From NCBI GenBank assembly GCA_016763135.1, contig JAESUI010000269.1:1-9231 (forward strand): a stretch of DNA of 9,231 bases, read 5' to 3'. This DNA comes from Flavobacteriales bacterium (GTDB lineage: Bacteria > Bacteroidota > Bacteroidia > Flavobacteriales_E > Vicingaceae). Each line of letters begins with the position of its first letter. Position 1 is the first letter of the stretch. Under the pieces are notes generated by a model, which was not told the origin of the DNA, did not search any database, and saw nothing but the letters and a program-made list of their open reading frames with translations. Shown here in pieces: positions 1 to 6,171 of this stretch. The position numbers were made by a program, and so were the translations under genes.

Positions 1-96
1 ATCTTCTAACGAATAGTTCTCGCGTGTTTTTGGCAATAAATCATCTTCATCTTTTTTTACATAAGTAAAGGCATCTACCTTATTAAAAATACACAT
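1..96 (-). CDS. Probable 5' end of an unrecognised gene, running off the left edge
   Basis: An ATG at 96-94 on the minus strand opens a frame of 32 codons that has no stop before the window edge. A TAG stop codon lies immediately upstream in frame, so this ATG is the first possible start. The visible peptide begins MCIFNKVDAF and continues with a charged stretch (KKDEDDLLPK), which looks like a soluble cytoplasmic protein. An AGGA lies about 11 nt upstream of the ATG and could serve as ribosome binding site. The gene would follow the terminator of the next gene on the same strand, so it would be a separate transcription unit. I do not recognise the family. The frame is short enough to be chance, but the plus-strand alternatives here are poorer and stop early. 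Confidence 0.45.
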   Translation of the reverse strand, partial: MCIFNKVDAFTYVKKDEDDLLPKTRENYSLED

Positions 97-125
97 CTAG
101 ATATTTATCCTCACAAATTATTGTA

Positions 126-171
126 TTAATAAAAAAAGCCCAGTGAAATTTCACTGGGCTTTTTTTATTAA
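126..171 (-). terminator. Perfect 46-bp palindromic intrinsic terminator
   Basis: Positions 126-171 are a perfect palindrome centred between 148 and 149, with 23-bp arms. The GC-rich core is GCCCAGTGAAA paired with TTTCACTGGGC, flanked by seven A on one side and seven T on the other. It starts 15 bp past the stop codon of the minus-strand T9SS gene at 186-1301 and must be its terminator. Because it is symmetric it could also stop transcription arriving from the left. Confidence 0.92.
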
Positions 172-185
172 ACAATTTGCAACTT

Positions 186-1301
186 TTATTTAGCTACAAC
201 AAATTTATTTGAATAAAGCACATTCCCCTCAACATCATAAATGGTGTAGAAATATATTCCATTATCAAAATCTGAAACAGATAATGTTATTCTATTTGTT
301 TTAAAGCTATTGTCAGCAATTAATTTACCAGTAACATCTAATATTTTGATGCTATTGTTATTCGTTAAACTAGTTTCAATAGTAATTTGATTTTTTGCTG
401 GATTGGGATATAATGCGACTCCATTAACAGCTTTAGCTTGCTCAACTACACCAACTGTAGGAGATGATTTTTGCCAATCAATGCTATTAACTGTACCATT
501 AGCTTCGTAATCCATTTCTACAAGCGGGAATCTAGCTATTGGATCATCTGTCCACCATCTAGCAGTTCTTGTAGTGTCATAACTGATATCTGTTACGTTA
601 AAACCAAAACCAGCTAATAGGCTAATAGTTGAAGGACTAATAAGAGTCCATAACCCTGTAGCAGAACTTTTTTCCCATGTAGTATCAACATCTTCTTGGA
701 ATACCAGTTGTCTCAGAGAGGCAAATGTCCCAAAAGGAGTAGTAACATTTCCCCAAGCATCAATATTACTTGATGCAGATGTTCCGCGAGTAATTTTAAG
801 AGAGTCTAACCCTAAAGGAAGTGTAGAAAGGTCAAAACCTAAAAGAGTTCCGCTCCACGTTCCGTTATAATTTGTTCCCATTGTAGAAGGAAAAGTGATG
901 ATAGTCGAAACTAAAGGAAAAACAGTAGTTTGTCCCTGTTGAATTTGATACATGCCATCAACAAATAGTCCAGCTCCATTTTTAGTTAAAAACAACCATG
1001 TACTATCTTCTTCAGTATCAACCATTCCTATGTTTGATAATGGAAAATTAGAACTGCCAGGAAGAGGCCCTGGGACTTTGAAGAATAAAGTGTCTAAGAC
1101 ATCTTCGTTTAGGGCAGAGAAATTCCATGTTTGGCTTGCTCCACTACCACCAATTGTTATTGCACCGGGAAGAGTATCGCTTGCTTGCTCAACAACATCT
1201 CCTGCATTAACTACGTCACCTGAATTAACAGTGATTTGAGCTTGAGAGCTATAAATACCAATGCTTGTAAGCATTATTAAAGAAAGTAAAGTTTTTTTCA
1301 T
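186..1301 (-). CDS. Secreted T9SS type A sorting domain protein (371 aa)
   Basis: An exported protein carried across the outer membrane by the type IX secretion system; its specific function is unknown. Residues 1-21 are a Sec signal peptide (MKKTLLSLIMLTSIG..., likely cleavage after SSQA, leaving Q22). Residues 22-280 are a beta-rich region containing SGASQTWNFS (53-62) and DAWGNVTTPFGTF (181-193). The same two motifs, in weaker form, occur in the 331-residue protein at 4019-5014, so the two look like paralogues. Residues about 297-371 form the C-terminal sorting domain, with YPNPAKN, a central ILDVTGKL strand, NGIYFYTIYD and a final NKFVVAK. The terminal domain normally directs export and is then removed or used for surface anchoring. 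A Bacteroidota-type promoter lies 26 bp upstream, and a strong terminator follows. No enzyme motif was recognised, so this may be a surface or adhesion protein. Confidence 0.9.
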   Translation of the reverse strand: MKKTLLSLIMLTSIGIYSSQAQITVNSGDVVNAGDVVEQASDTLPGAITIGGSGASQTWNFSALNEDVLDTLFFKVPGPLPGSSNFPLSNIGMVDTEEDSTWLFLTKNGAGLFVDGMYQIQQGQTTVFPLVSTIITFPSTMGTNYNGTWSGTLLGFDLSTLPLGLDSLKITRGTSASSNIDAWGNVTTPFGTFASLRQLVFQEDVDTTWEKSSATGLWTLISPSTISLLAGFGFNVTDISYDTTRTARWWTDDPIARFPLVEMDYEANGTVNSIDWQKSSPTVGVVEQAKAVNGVALYPNPAKNQITIETSLTNNNSIKILDVTGKLIADNSFKTNRITLSVSDFDNGIYFYTIYDVEGNVLYSNKFVVAK

Positions 1302-1327
1302 ATCGTATAATTTAAAATTTTGAGATA

Positions 1328-1358
1328 CGAATATACAGTCTATTTACTTAAAAAGCAA
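1328..1358 (-). promoter_or_regulatory. Bacteroidota-type promoter for the 371-aa T9SS gene
   Basis: Read on the minus strand, TTG (1358-1356) is followed by exactly 20 nt and then TATATTCG (1335-1328). This matches the -33 TTG and -7 TAnnTTTG elements of Bacteroidota sigma factor promoters, with one deviation (TTCG for TTTG). The -7 element ends 26 nt before the ATG at 1301, which leaves a short leader. The promoter of the T9SS gene at 4019 has the same layout and the same deviation. Confidence 0.6.
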
Positions 1359-1381
1359 TCACTTAGAAAAAGCAAACAGAA

Positions 1382-2254
1382 CTAACGAATTACGTTAAAT
1401 TTATTTGTAGCAGTTATTTCACCAGAAAGGGCACTAAAAACTTTATAAACATAAGTCCCTGAAGAAAGAGTAGAGATGTCGATTTTTGATTGATGATTGA
1501 ATGAAGAATTCAATACTAGCTTTCCTGATAAGTTATAAATTTCTATTTGTTGGTTGTCTGGAGAATTTGTTTTTACGTTAATAAATGATTTTGCTGGGTT
1601 AGGAAAAACATGAATGTAGTATGCTGATTTTGGTGTTATGTCTTTTTCAACATTCAATTTTAAATTATCCAAATACAATGTTGAACCAATTTTTGCATAT
1701 CCATTTGTTCCATCATTTATGGCTGCATTAGCACTAGATAAAGCTATAATGTTAATATTATCTGGAGTATACCCAGAATAATAGTTAATGTCTATTTTTT
1801 TCTTAGTCCAGTTTTTTTGAATTTGGTTGGTAGTAAAAAAACCTTCTCCCAAAACTATTATAGAATCATTAATGGTTTTGGTTAGTTGTATTCCAACTAA
1901 AACCTCATCCCCTAATTTTGGATTGGATTTGTATGAAAACTCAAAACTTTTAGGTCTTTTAGTATATATAGATTGTTGAATTAATGATCCAACTAATGTA
2001 TCTAAACCAGAAGAAGAACCTGTTTCCCAATATGCTGTTGTTAGTTTAATACTTGCTAAGCCAGTAGCAGGACTTTTTGTCTCTTTAAACATGGTTGCCG
2101 GAGCATCATATTCGCTTGCATCAGAAGTGTTCATCCAGTTTTTTACTTCATCAATACCATTGTAATTGATTACCCATTTCTCAAAATTTAAATTAAATTG
2201 AGCAAAGCAAGTTATTGCTCCGATTGTAAAAAATATGGATAGTATTGTTTTCAA
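1382..2254 (-). CDS. Secreted T9SS type A sorting domain protein with probable beta-sandwich domain (290 aa)
   Basis: An exported cargo protein of the type IX secretion system. The start is a TTG codon; it is chosen because it places a good signal peptide at the N-terminus (MKTILSIFFTIGAITCFA, cleavage after A18 leaving QFNLNFEKW), and no upstream in-frame ATG is evident nearby. Residues 20-203 are beta-rich and run from NLNFEKW through FEFSYKSNPKLGDEVLVGIQ to KIGSTLYLDNLKLN. That layout resembles the jelly-roll or putative carbohydrate-metabolism (PCMD-like) domains often found in Bacteroidota T9SS cargo, but I cannot confirm the family. Residues about 216-290 are the sorting domain: FPNPAKSFINV, IYNLSGKLV, SSGTYVYKVF and the ending NKFNVIR. 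It is divergent from rbfA and lies 80 bp upstream of the next T9SS gene, with no visible terminator between, so some read-through is possible. Confidence 0.88.
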   Translation of the reverse strand: MKTILSIFFTIGAITCFAQFNLNFEKWVINYNGIDEVKNWMNTSDASEYDAPATMFKETKSPATGLASIKLTTAYWETGSSSGLDTLVGSLIQQSIYTKRPKSFEFSYKSNPKLGDEVLVGIQLTKTINDSIIVLGEGFFTTNQIQKNWTKKKIDINYYSGYTPDNINIIALSSANAAINDGTNGYAKIGSTLYLDNLKLNVEKDITPKSAYYIHVFPNPAKSFINVKTNSPDNQQIEIYNLSGKLVLNSSFNHQSKIDISTLSSGTYVYKVFSALSGEITATNKFNVIR

Positions 2255-2333
2255 ACCGAGAGTAAATGTAGAAAAATAATGTGATGGTTTTTAATTAACT
2301 TTTCAACAACGGAACTGTTAAAAACATATTTGA

Positions 2334-2341
2334 TACCTTTG
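2334..2341 (+). promoter_or_regulatory. -7 promoter element of rbfA, almost abutting the start codon
   Basis: TACCTTTG is a perfect match to the Bacteroidota -7 consensus TAnnTTTG and ends only 5 nt before the ATG at 2347. Transcription would begin at or just before the start codon, giving a leaderless or nearly leaderless mRNA. No clear -33 TTG stands at the usual spacing, which lowers confidence. The same octamer occupies the equivalent place in front of dusB. Confidence 0.55.
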
Positions 2342-2346
2342 TATTT

Positions 2347-2688
2347 ATGAGTTCGATAAGACAAAATAAGGTTGCAAGATTATTGCAAAAAGAGATTAGT
2401 ATCATTTTCCAATTAAATTCTGCCAATTGGTTTCCAAACACAATGGTTACAGTAACTGTTGTTCGTGTTTCTCCAGATTTTAGTTTTGCTAAAATTTACC
2501 TAAGTGTTTTTGGGAAAATGGAACCAAAAGAAGCTGTTGATTTAATTTCTGCTCATGCTAAAATGGTAAGAGGAGAATTAGGAAGAAGAATAGGAAAGCA
2601 ATTAAGAATTACACCTGAAGTAGCTTTCTATATTGATGATTCGTTGGATTATGCAGAGGAAATAGATCAGTTATTAAAGGATAGTTGA
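2347..2688 (+). CDS. rbfA: 30S ribosome-binding factor RbfA
   Basis: RbfA binds the 30S subunit near the 5' helix of 16S rRNA and helps late maturation and cold adaptation. At 113 residues the protein is a normal minimal RbfA consisting of one KH-type domain. Family signatures are visible in order: an N-terminal helix (RQNKVARLLQKEIS, residues 5-18), the central strand segment VTVVRVSPDFSFAKIYLSVF (36-55), and the C-terminal RGELGRRIGKQLRITPEVAFYIDDS region (75-99). The last segment holds the LR-x-TPE-x-x-F motif and the DDS typical of the family, followed by a terminal IDQLL helix. The ATG sits 5 nt after a -7 promoter box. Its TGA stop overlaps the TTG start of the downstream permease gene by 4 bp. 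Identification is firm. Confidence 0.95.
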   Translation: MSSIRQNKVARLLQKEISIIFQLNSANWFPNTMVTVTVVRVSPDFSFAKIYLSVFGKMEPKEAVDLISAHAKMVRGELGRRIGKQLRITPEVAFYIDDSLDYAEEIDQLLKDS

Positions 2689-3890
2689 ACCTCCCTTTTT
2701 ACATAGCAAAACGGTATTTGATTTCTAAAAAATCTCATAACGTTATTAATATTATTTCATGGATTTCAGTAAGTGGAATTGCCGTTGGCACCATGGCTTT
2801 AATAATTATCCTTTCTGCATTTAACGGATTAGAAACTTTGGTTGAAGATCTTTATGCTTCTTTTGATCCTGATATCAAAATCACTGTAATTGAAGGAAAG
2901 ACCTTTGATGCTAAGGAATTTCCTAAAGATAAAATTTTAGCGTTGTCAGAAGTTGAGTTTTACAATTCGGCTTTAGAAGAGGTTGCCCTTATTAAATATG
3001 AGGATAAACAAACAGTTGCTACCATTAAAGGTGTTGAAGCAAGTTTTTATGCCATGACAGGAATAGACTCCTTGTTAATTGAAGGGAAAGTTGAACAGAG
3101 TTCAGAGAGTAGCAATAACATTATTATGGGGTGGGGAATTGCTGATAAGTTATCACTTTTTATTTCACAAAGCGTTTATCAAGTGGGGGTAATTGTGCCT
3201 AAAAGAGGAACAAAAAAAGGATTGGTACCAGGGTCAGAGTTTAATAGAAAAACAGCAAATGCTACAGGTGTTTTTTCTGTTAATCCAGATTTTGACACTA
3301 AATATGTGTTGGGAGAATTAGCATTTGTTCAGAAACTTTTAAAGCATAAAGACAGGTTATCTTCTGTAGAATTAGGCTTGAAAAAAGGAGAAGACTGGGA
3401 TGAAGTAAAAGAAAAAGTACAAGCAATTGTTGGAGGTGATTACAAAGTACAAACGCGTTTTGAAATGAATGAGCTTATTTTTAAAACCAATAAAACAGAA
3501 AAATGGATTACCTTTTTAATCCTTTCTTTCATATTAGTAATCGCCTCTTTTAATATTATTGGCTCGTTAACCATGCTTATTATAGATAAGAAAAAAGATG
3601 TTTGGATTTTAAAAACTATGGGAGCAAATAACAGTGTTATTCGTAAAATTTTCTTTGCTGAAGGGATGCTCATTAATTTATTAGGTGCCGTTGGCGGAAT
3701 GGCAATAGGCGCTTTTGTGTGTTGGTTACAAATGCAATTTGGTTTGTTGCGTTTGGCAGGTGGGGTAGTAGATTTTTACCCAATAGAATTGAATATTATG
3801 GACTTTGTACATGTCTCCATTATTGTAATTATTATTGGATTAATTGCCTCTTGGTATCCTGTTCGGATTTTGACACGGAAACATTTGTAG
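2685..3890 (+). CDS. LolC/LolE-type FtsX-family ABC transporter permease
   Basis: An inner-membrane permease of the MacB/FtsX superfamily, similar to LolC and LolE, which release lipoproteins from the inner membrane for transport to the outer membrane. Four membrane segments fit the family layout: residues 23-47 (INIISWISVSGIAVGTMALI...), 275-300, 325-349 and 374-391. A periplasmic domain of about 225 residues (48-272) separates the first and second. The cytoplasmic loop KKKDVWILKTMGA (302-314) is the segment that contacts the ATPase. The start is TTG, overlapping the rbfA stop as TTGA. An in-frame TAG lies directly upstream and the next in-frame Met is inside TM1, so TTG is the only credible start and translation is probably coupled to rbfA. 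The length (401 aa) is normal. No LolD-like ATPase gene is nearby. Assignment to LolC/E is good; the exact substrate is not known. Confidence 0.9.
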   Translation: MNLPFYIAKRYLISKKSHNVINIISWISVSGIAVGTMALIIILSAFNGLETLVEDLYASFDPDIKITVIEGKTFDAKEFPKDKILALSEVEFYNSALEEVALIKYEDKQTVATIKGVEASFYAMTGIDSLLIEGKVEQSSESSNNIIMGWGIADKLSLFISQSVYQVGVIVPKRGTKKGLVPGSEFNRKTANATGVFSVNPDFDTKYVLGELAFVQKLLKHKDRLSSVELGLKKGEDWDEVKEKVQAIVGGDYKVQTRFEMNELIFKTNKTEKWITFLILSFILVIASFNIIGSLTMLIIDKKKDVWILKTMGANNSVIRKIFFAEGMLINLLGAVGGMAIGAFVCWLQMQFGLLRLAGGVVDFYPIELNIMDFVHVSIIVIIIGLIASWYPVRILTRKHL

Positions 3891-3896
3891 TCAATA

Positions 3897-3956
3897 TTGT
3901 CATTCCCAACTTGATTGGGAATCTATATAGATCTCCAGTCAAGCTGAAGATGACAA
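3897..3956. repeat. REP-like nested palindromic element (60 bp)
   Basis: The segment begins TTGTCAT and ends ATGACAA, a perfect 7-bp terminal inverted repeat. The two 29-nt halves, separated by 2 nt, match in 22 of 29 positions when one is reversed and complemented. Each half is itself a small hairpin: TTCCCAA-CTTGA-TTGGGAA in the left and CTCCAG-TCAAG-CTGAAG in the right. It starts 7 bp after the permease stop codon. This layout (GTCATTCCC ... GGGAATC ... GATGAC) resembles dispersed REP/BIME-type extragenic repeats known in many bacteria, which are typically mobilised by a separate REP-associated transposase. It may also act as a terminator or mRNA stabiliser for the rbfA-permease transcript, though it lacks a T-tract. 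Confidence 0.72.
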
Positions 3957-3967
3957 AACGCAATCAC

Positions 3968-3998
3968 TTGCCTAACCCCTTATTTTTCAGTACATTCG
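3968..3998 (+). promoter_or_regulatory. Bacteroidota-type promoter for the 331-aa T9SS gene
   Basis: TTG (3968-3970), 20 nt, then TACATTCG (3991-3998). The elements match the Bacteroidota -33/-7 promoter with one deviation (TTCG in place of TTTG). The -7 element ends 20 nt before the ATG at 4019. Spacing and deviation are the same as in the promoter of the related T9SS gene at 186-1301. Confidence 0.6.
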
Positions 3999-4018
3999 AA
4001 AAATAAAAATTATATCAT

Positions 4019-5014
4019 ATGAAAAAAGCTTACTTATTTATTTTTGGGATAACTGCCCTTACAACTATTAATGCTCAAATTACATTAACTAGTACTACAC
4101 ATGTTCCAGCAATAGGGACTACCATACAATATTATACTGATTTTGCGTCTACTATACCTATGCCGCAATCTGGCACAAATCAAACTTGGAATTTTTCTTC
4201 TGCAGGAGGAGCGTTAGGGACTACTAATTATATAAACTTGGCTAGTTCTGTGGAGCCAGCAACGTACCCTAGTGCCAACCTTGTAGAGTCTACTTCTACA
4301 AATGCAGAAAATTATTATTCGAGTAACACTACTGACTATTCAGTTGTTGGTCAATTAACTCCAAACATTGTTAGGGCAATTTATACAAACCCAAGAGAAA
4401 CACTAAAATTTCCAATAACTTATCCAAACGTATTTAATGAAACTTTTGCTGGTACTGTTGAAAACATTGGGGCAGGTCAAACTTTCGATAGATCTGGAAC
4501 AAATGTAATTTCAGCTGATGGATACGGAACACTTATATTACCTTATGCTACAGTTAATAATGTTCTGAAAGTGAGCGTTATGGGAAGCTATGTTGATCTG
4601 CAGGGTGCTACTCAAATTGCAAGTTATACAGACACCATAATTACCTTTTATGATGCAATAAACAAGGTGTTTATTGCTAGTTATACTGTTTTGTATGTTA
4701 ACGGAGCCTTAATTTCTACAACAACAAACTATATAAATCAAGCTGATTTAGTTACAGGAATAACTGGTGTTAATCATAAAGAAAATAATGTGTTAATCTA
4801 CCCTAACCCTACAAGCAAAAGCTTTACTATAAAAAGTAACATTAAACTAGATAATATTACGATAGTAGATATAACTGGAAAGGTGGTAGACGAAATAGTT
4901 CCTTCTTTCAATTTAACACAACAAGTTAATACATCTAAGTTTGGTCCAGGAATTTATTTTGTAAAATATGCTGATCAAAATGGGACACATACTCAGAAAT
5001 TAATTATTGAGTAA
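4019..5014 (+). CDS. Secreted T9SS type A sorting domain protein (331 aa)
   Basis: A cargo protein of the type IX secretion system, exported to the surface or medium; specific role unknown. Residues 1-19 form the signal peptide (MKKAYLFIFGITALTTINA, leaving Q20). The mature part begins QITLTS and holds SGTNQTWNFSS (51-61) and DGYGTLILPYATVNNVLKV (167-185). These correspond to QITVNS, SGASQTWNFSA and DAWGNVTTPFGTFASLRQL of the 371-residue protein at 186-1301, so the two are probably paralogues. The C-terminal sorting domain spans about 259-331, with YPNPTSKSF, IVDITGKVV, GPGIYFVKY and the ending TQKLIIE. It has its own promoter and a strong hairpin terminator shared with convergent dusB, so it is likely a single-gene unit. 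No catalytic motif is recognised. Confidence 0.9.
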   Translation: MKKAYLFIFGITALTTINAQITLTSTTHVPAIGTTIQYYTDFASTIPMPQSGTNQTWNFSSAGGALGTTNYINLASSVEPATYPSANLVESTSTNAENYYSSNTTDYSVVGQLTPNIVRAIYTNPRETLKFPITYPNVFNETFAGTVENIGAGQTFDRSGTNVISADGYGTLILPYATVNNVLKVSVMGSYVDLQGATQIASYTDTIITFYDAINKVFIASYTVLYVNGALISTTTNYINQADLVTGITGVNHKENNVLIYPNPTSKSFTIKSNIKLDNITIVDITGKVVDEIVPSFNLTQQVNTSKFGPGIYFVKYADQNGTHTQKLIIE

Positions 5015-5029
5015 TAACCTATACCATTT

Positions 5030-5068
5030 AATAAAAATAGCCAGTTAAAATAACTGGCTATTTTTATT
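5030..5068. terminator. Bidirectional intrinsic terminator between the T9SS gene and dusB
   Basis: An 18-bp perfect stem with a 3-nt AAA loop (5048-5050). The core is ATAGCCAGTTA paired with TAACTGGCTAT, flanked by an A-run on one side and a T-run on the other, so it works on both strands. It lies 15 bp after the stop of the plus-strand gene. Its outermost base (5068) belongs to the dusB stop codon on the opposite strand, so dusB ends inside the hairpin. Confidence 0.92.
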
Positions 5069-6045
5069 TAAACAAAAGTTTTCTGTATCTCATCCATTGC
5101 AGCATAAACATTAGCTGCATCATCTTGCGTAACGAGCTTCATTCGATGAGGTTTAAAGTCAGGAATTCCTTTAAAATAATTACCGTAGTGTCTACGCATT
5201 TCTAACACACCTAATTTTTCTCCTTTCCATTTTACAGACATTTCTAAATGTCTACGAGCAGCATTTATTCTATCTTGTATAGTAGGCTTTTCAAGGTGCT
5301 CTCCTGTAGCCATAAAATGTTTTATTTCATTAAAGATCCAAGGGTAGCCAATGCTTGCTCTTCCTATCATTACCCCATCAACACCGTATTTGTTTTTTAC
5401 TTCAACTACATCTTCTGGTGTTCTGATATCTCCATTTCCAAAAACAGGAATGTGCATGCGAGGATTATTTTTCACTTCTCCAATTAAGCTCCAATCGGCA
5501 CTTCCTTTATACATTTGCTTCCGTGTTCTTCCGTGTATAGAAATGCCTTTTATTCCTACATCTTGTAATCGTTCAGCAACCTCAATAATGTATTTGGTTT
5601 CTTCATTCCAACCTAAACGAGTTTTTACAGTAACAGGTAAATTGGTAGAATTTACAATCTCTTTGGTCATCTCAATCATTTTAGGAATGTCTTGTAGAAT
5701 TCCTGCCCCAGAACCTTTTCCAGCTACCTTTTTTACAGGGCAACCGTAATTAATATCAATAATATCTGGTTTGGCTAGAGTGGTAACTTCTGTTGCTCGT
5801 TTCATGGATTCAATATTGTTTCCAAATATTTGAATTCCAATTGGTCTTTCGTATTCAAAGATGTCAAGCTTCTGAACACTCTTTACTGCATCTCTAATTA
5901 AGCCTTCTGAAGAAATGAATTCGGTATACATTAAGTCTGCTCCATTCTCTTTACACAAAGCGCGAAAAGGAGGGTCACTTACATCTTCCATTGGAGCAAG
6001 TAACAAAGGGAATTCTCCCAGCTCTATATCACCGATTTTTACCAT
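5068..6045 (-). CDS. dusB: tRNA-dihydrouridine synthase (DusB type)
   Basis: A flavoenzyme that uses NADPH and FMN to reduce specific uridines in the tRNA D-loop to dihydrouridine. From the chosen start it has 325 residues, normal for DusB. Visible landmarks: LLLAPMEDVSDPPFR (residues 14-28, FMN site), NYGCPVKKVAGKGSGAGIL (99-117) with the catalytic Cys at 102, VKTRLGW (140-146), HGRTRKQMYKGSADW (171-185), FGNGDI (202-207) and MIGRASIGYPWIF (226-238), the phosphate-binding end of the TIM barrel. A helical C-terminal domain follows. The frame is open up to an ATG at 6084, but the start MVKIGDIELG at 6045 is preferred: family members begin just before this motif, and a consensus -7 promoter box lies between the two candidate starts. 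The stop lies in the shared terminator. Confidence 0.93.
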   Translation of the reverse strand: MVKIGDIELGEFPLLLAPMEDVSDPPFRALCKENGADLMYTEFISSEGLIRDAVKSVQKLDIFEYERPIGIQIFGNNIESMKRATEVTTLAKPDIIDINYGCPVKKVAGKGSGAGILQDIPKMIEMTKEIVNSTNLPVTVKTRLGWNEETKYIIEVAERLQDVGIKGISIHGRTRKQMYKGSADWSLIGEVKNNPRMHIPVFGNGDIRTPEDVVEVKNKYGVDGVMIGRASIGYPWIFNEIKHFMATGEHLEKPTIQDRINAARRHLEMSVKWKGEKLGVLEMRRHYGNYFKGIPDFKPHRMKLVTQDDAANVYAAMDEIQKTFV

Positions 6046-6051
6046 TTGTAG

Positions 6052-6082
6052 CAAAGGTAAGGTTTCGTGATAATTAACACAC
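6052..6082 (-). promoter_or_regulatory. Promoter of dusB with near-leaderless geometry
   Basis: On the minus strand TACCTTTG (6059-6052) matches TAnnTTTG exactly and ends 6 nt before the ATG at 6045. A GTG stands 20 nt upstream (6082-6080) in place of the -33 TTG, within a GTGTGTG run. Transcription would start within a few bases of the start codon. The element argues against the longer start at 6084, which would lie upstream of the transcription start. Confidence 0.55.
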
Positions 6083-6171
6083 ACCTAGTCCATCTTTTTA
6101 GATGGGAAACGTTGATTTTAGTTTATTGTGAGCAAATATTCCTCCCTAGAAAGGAGTGTTATGGAGGTGTT

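Noticed and set aside
952..1239. Plus-strand open frame opposite the 371-aa T9SS gene
   Set aside because: Lies fully antisense to a gene with a clear signal peptide and sorting domain; no recognisable motif, no promoter.
2255..2300. TACATTTA as a -7 element for the 290-aa T9SS gene
   Set aside because: Differs from TAnnTTTG at the last base and has no TTG at the 19-21 nt spacing, so support is too weak to list it.
3440..3673. Minus-strand open frame inside the permease gene
   Set aside because: Antisense to conserved membrane segments of the FtsX-family permease; composition is a mirror of the real frame.
3719..4006. Plus-strand open frame overlapping the permease end and the REP-like repeat
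   Set aside because: Shifted frame of the permease that reads on through a palindromic repeat; no domain and no plausible start signal.
5248..5749. Two overlapping plus-strand open frames opposite dusB
   Set aside because: Antisense to conserved catalytic and FMN-binding motifs of dusB; no protein family resemblance.
6046..6084. Longer dusB start at 6084 adding 13 residues
   Set aside because: The extra residues do not resemble the family N-terminus, and a consensus -7 promoter element sits between the two starts.
6090..6105. Hairpin CCATCT-TTTT-AGATGG as terminator of the KS operon
   Set aside because: Stem of only 6 bp with no T-tract on the minus strand; the CCTCC/GGAGG pairing at 6141-6167 also lacks a T-tract.
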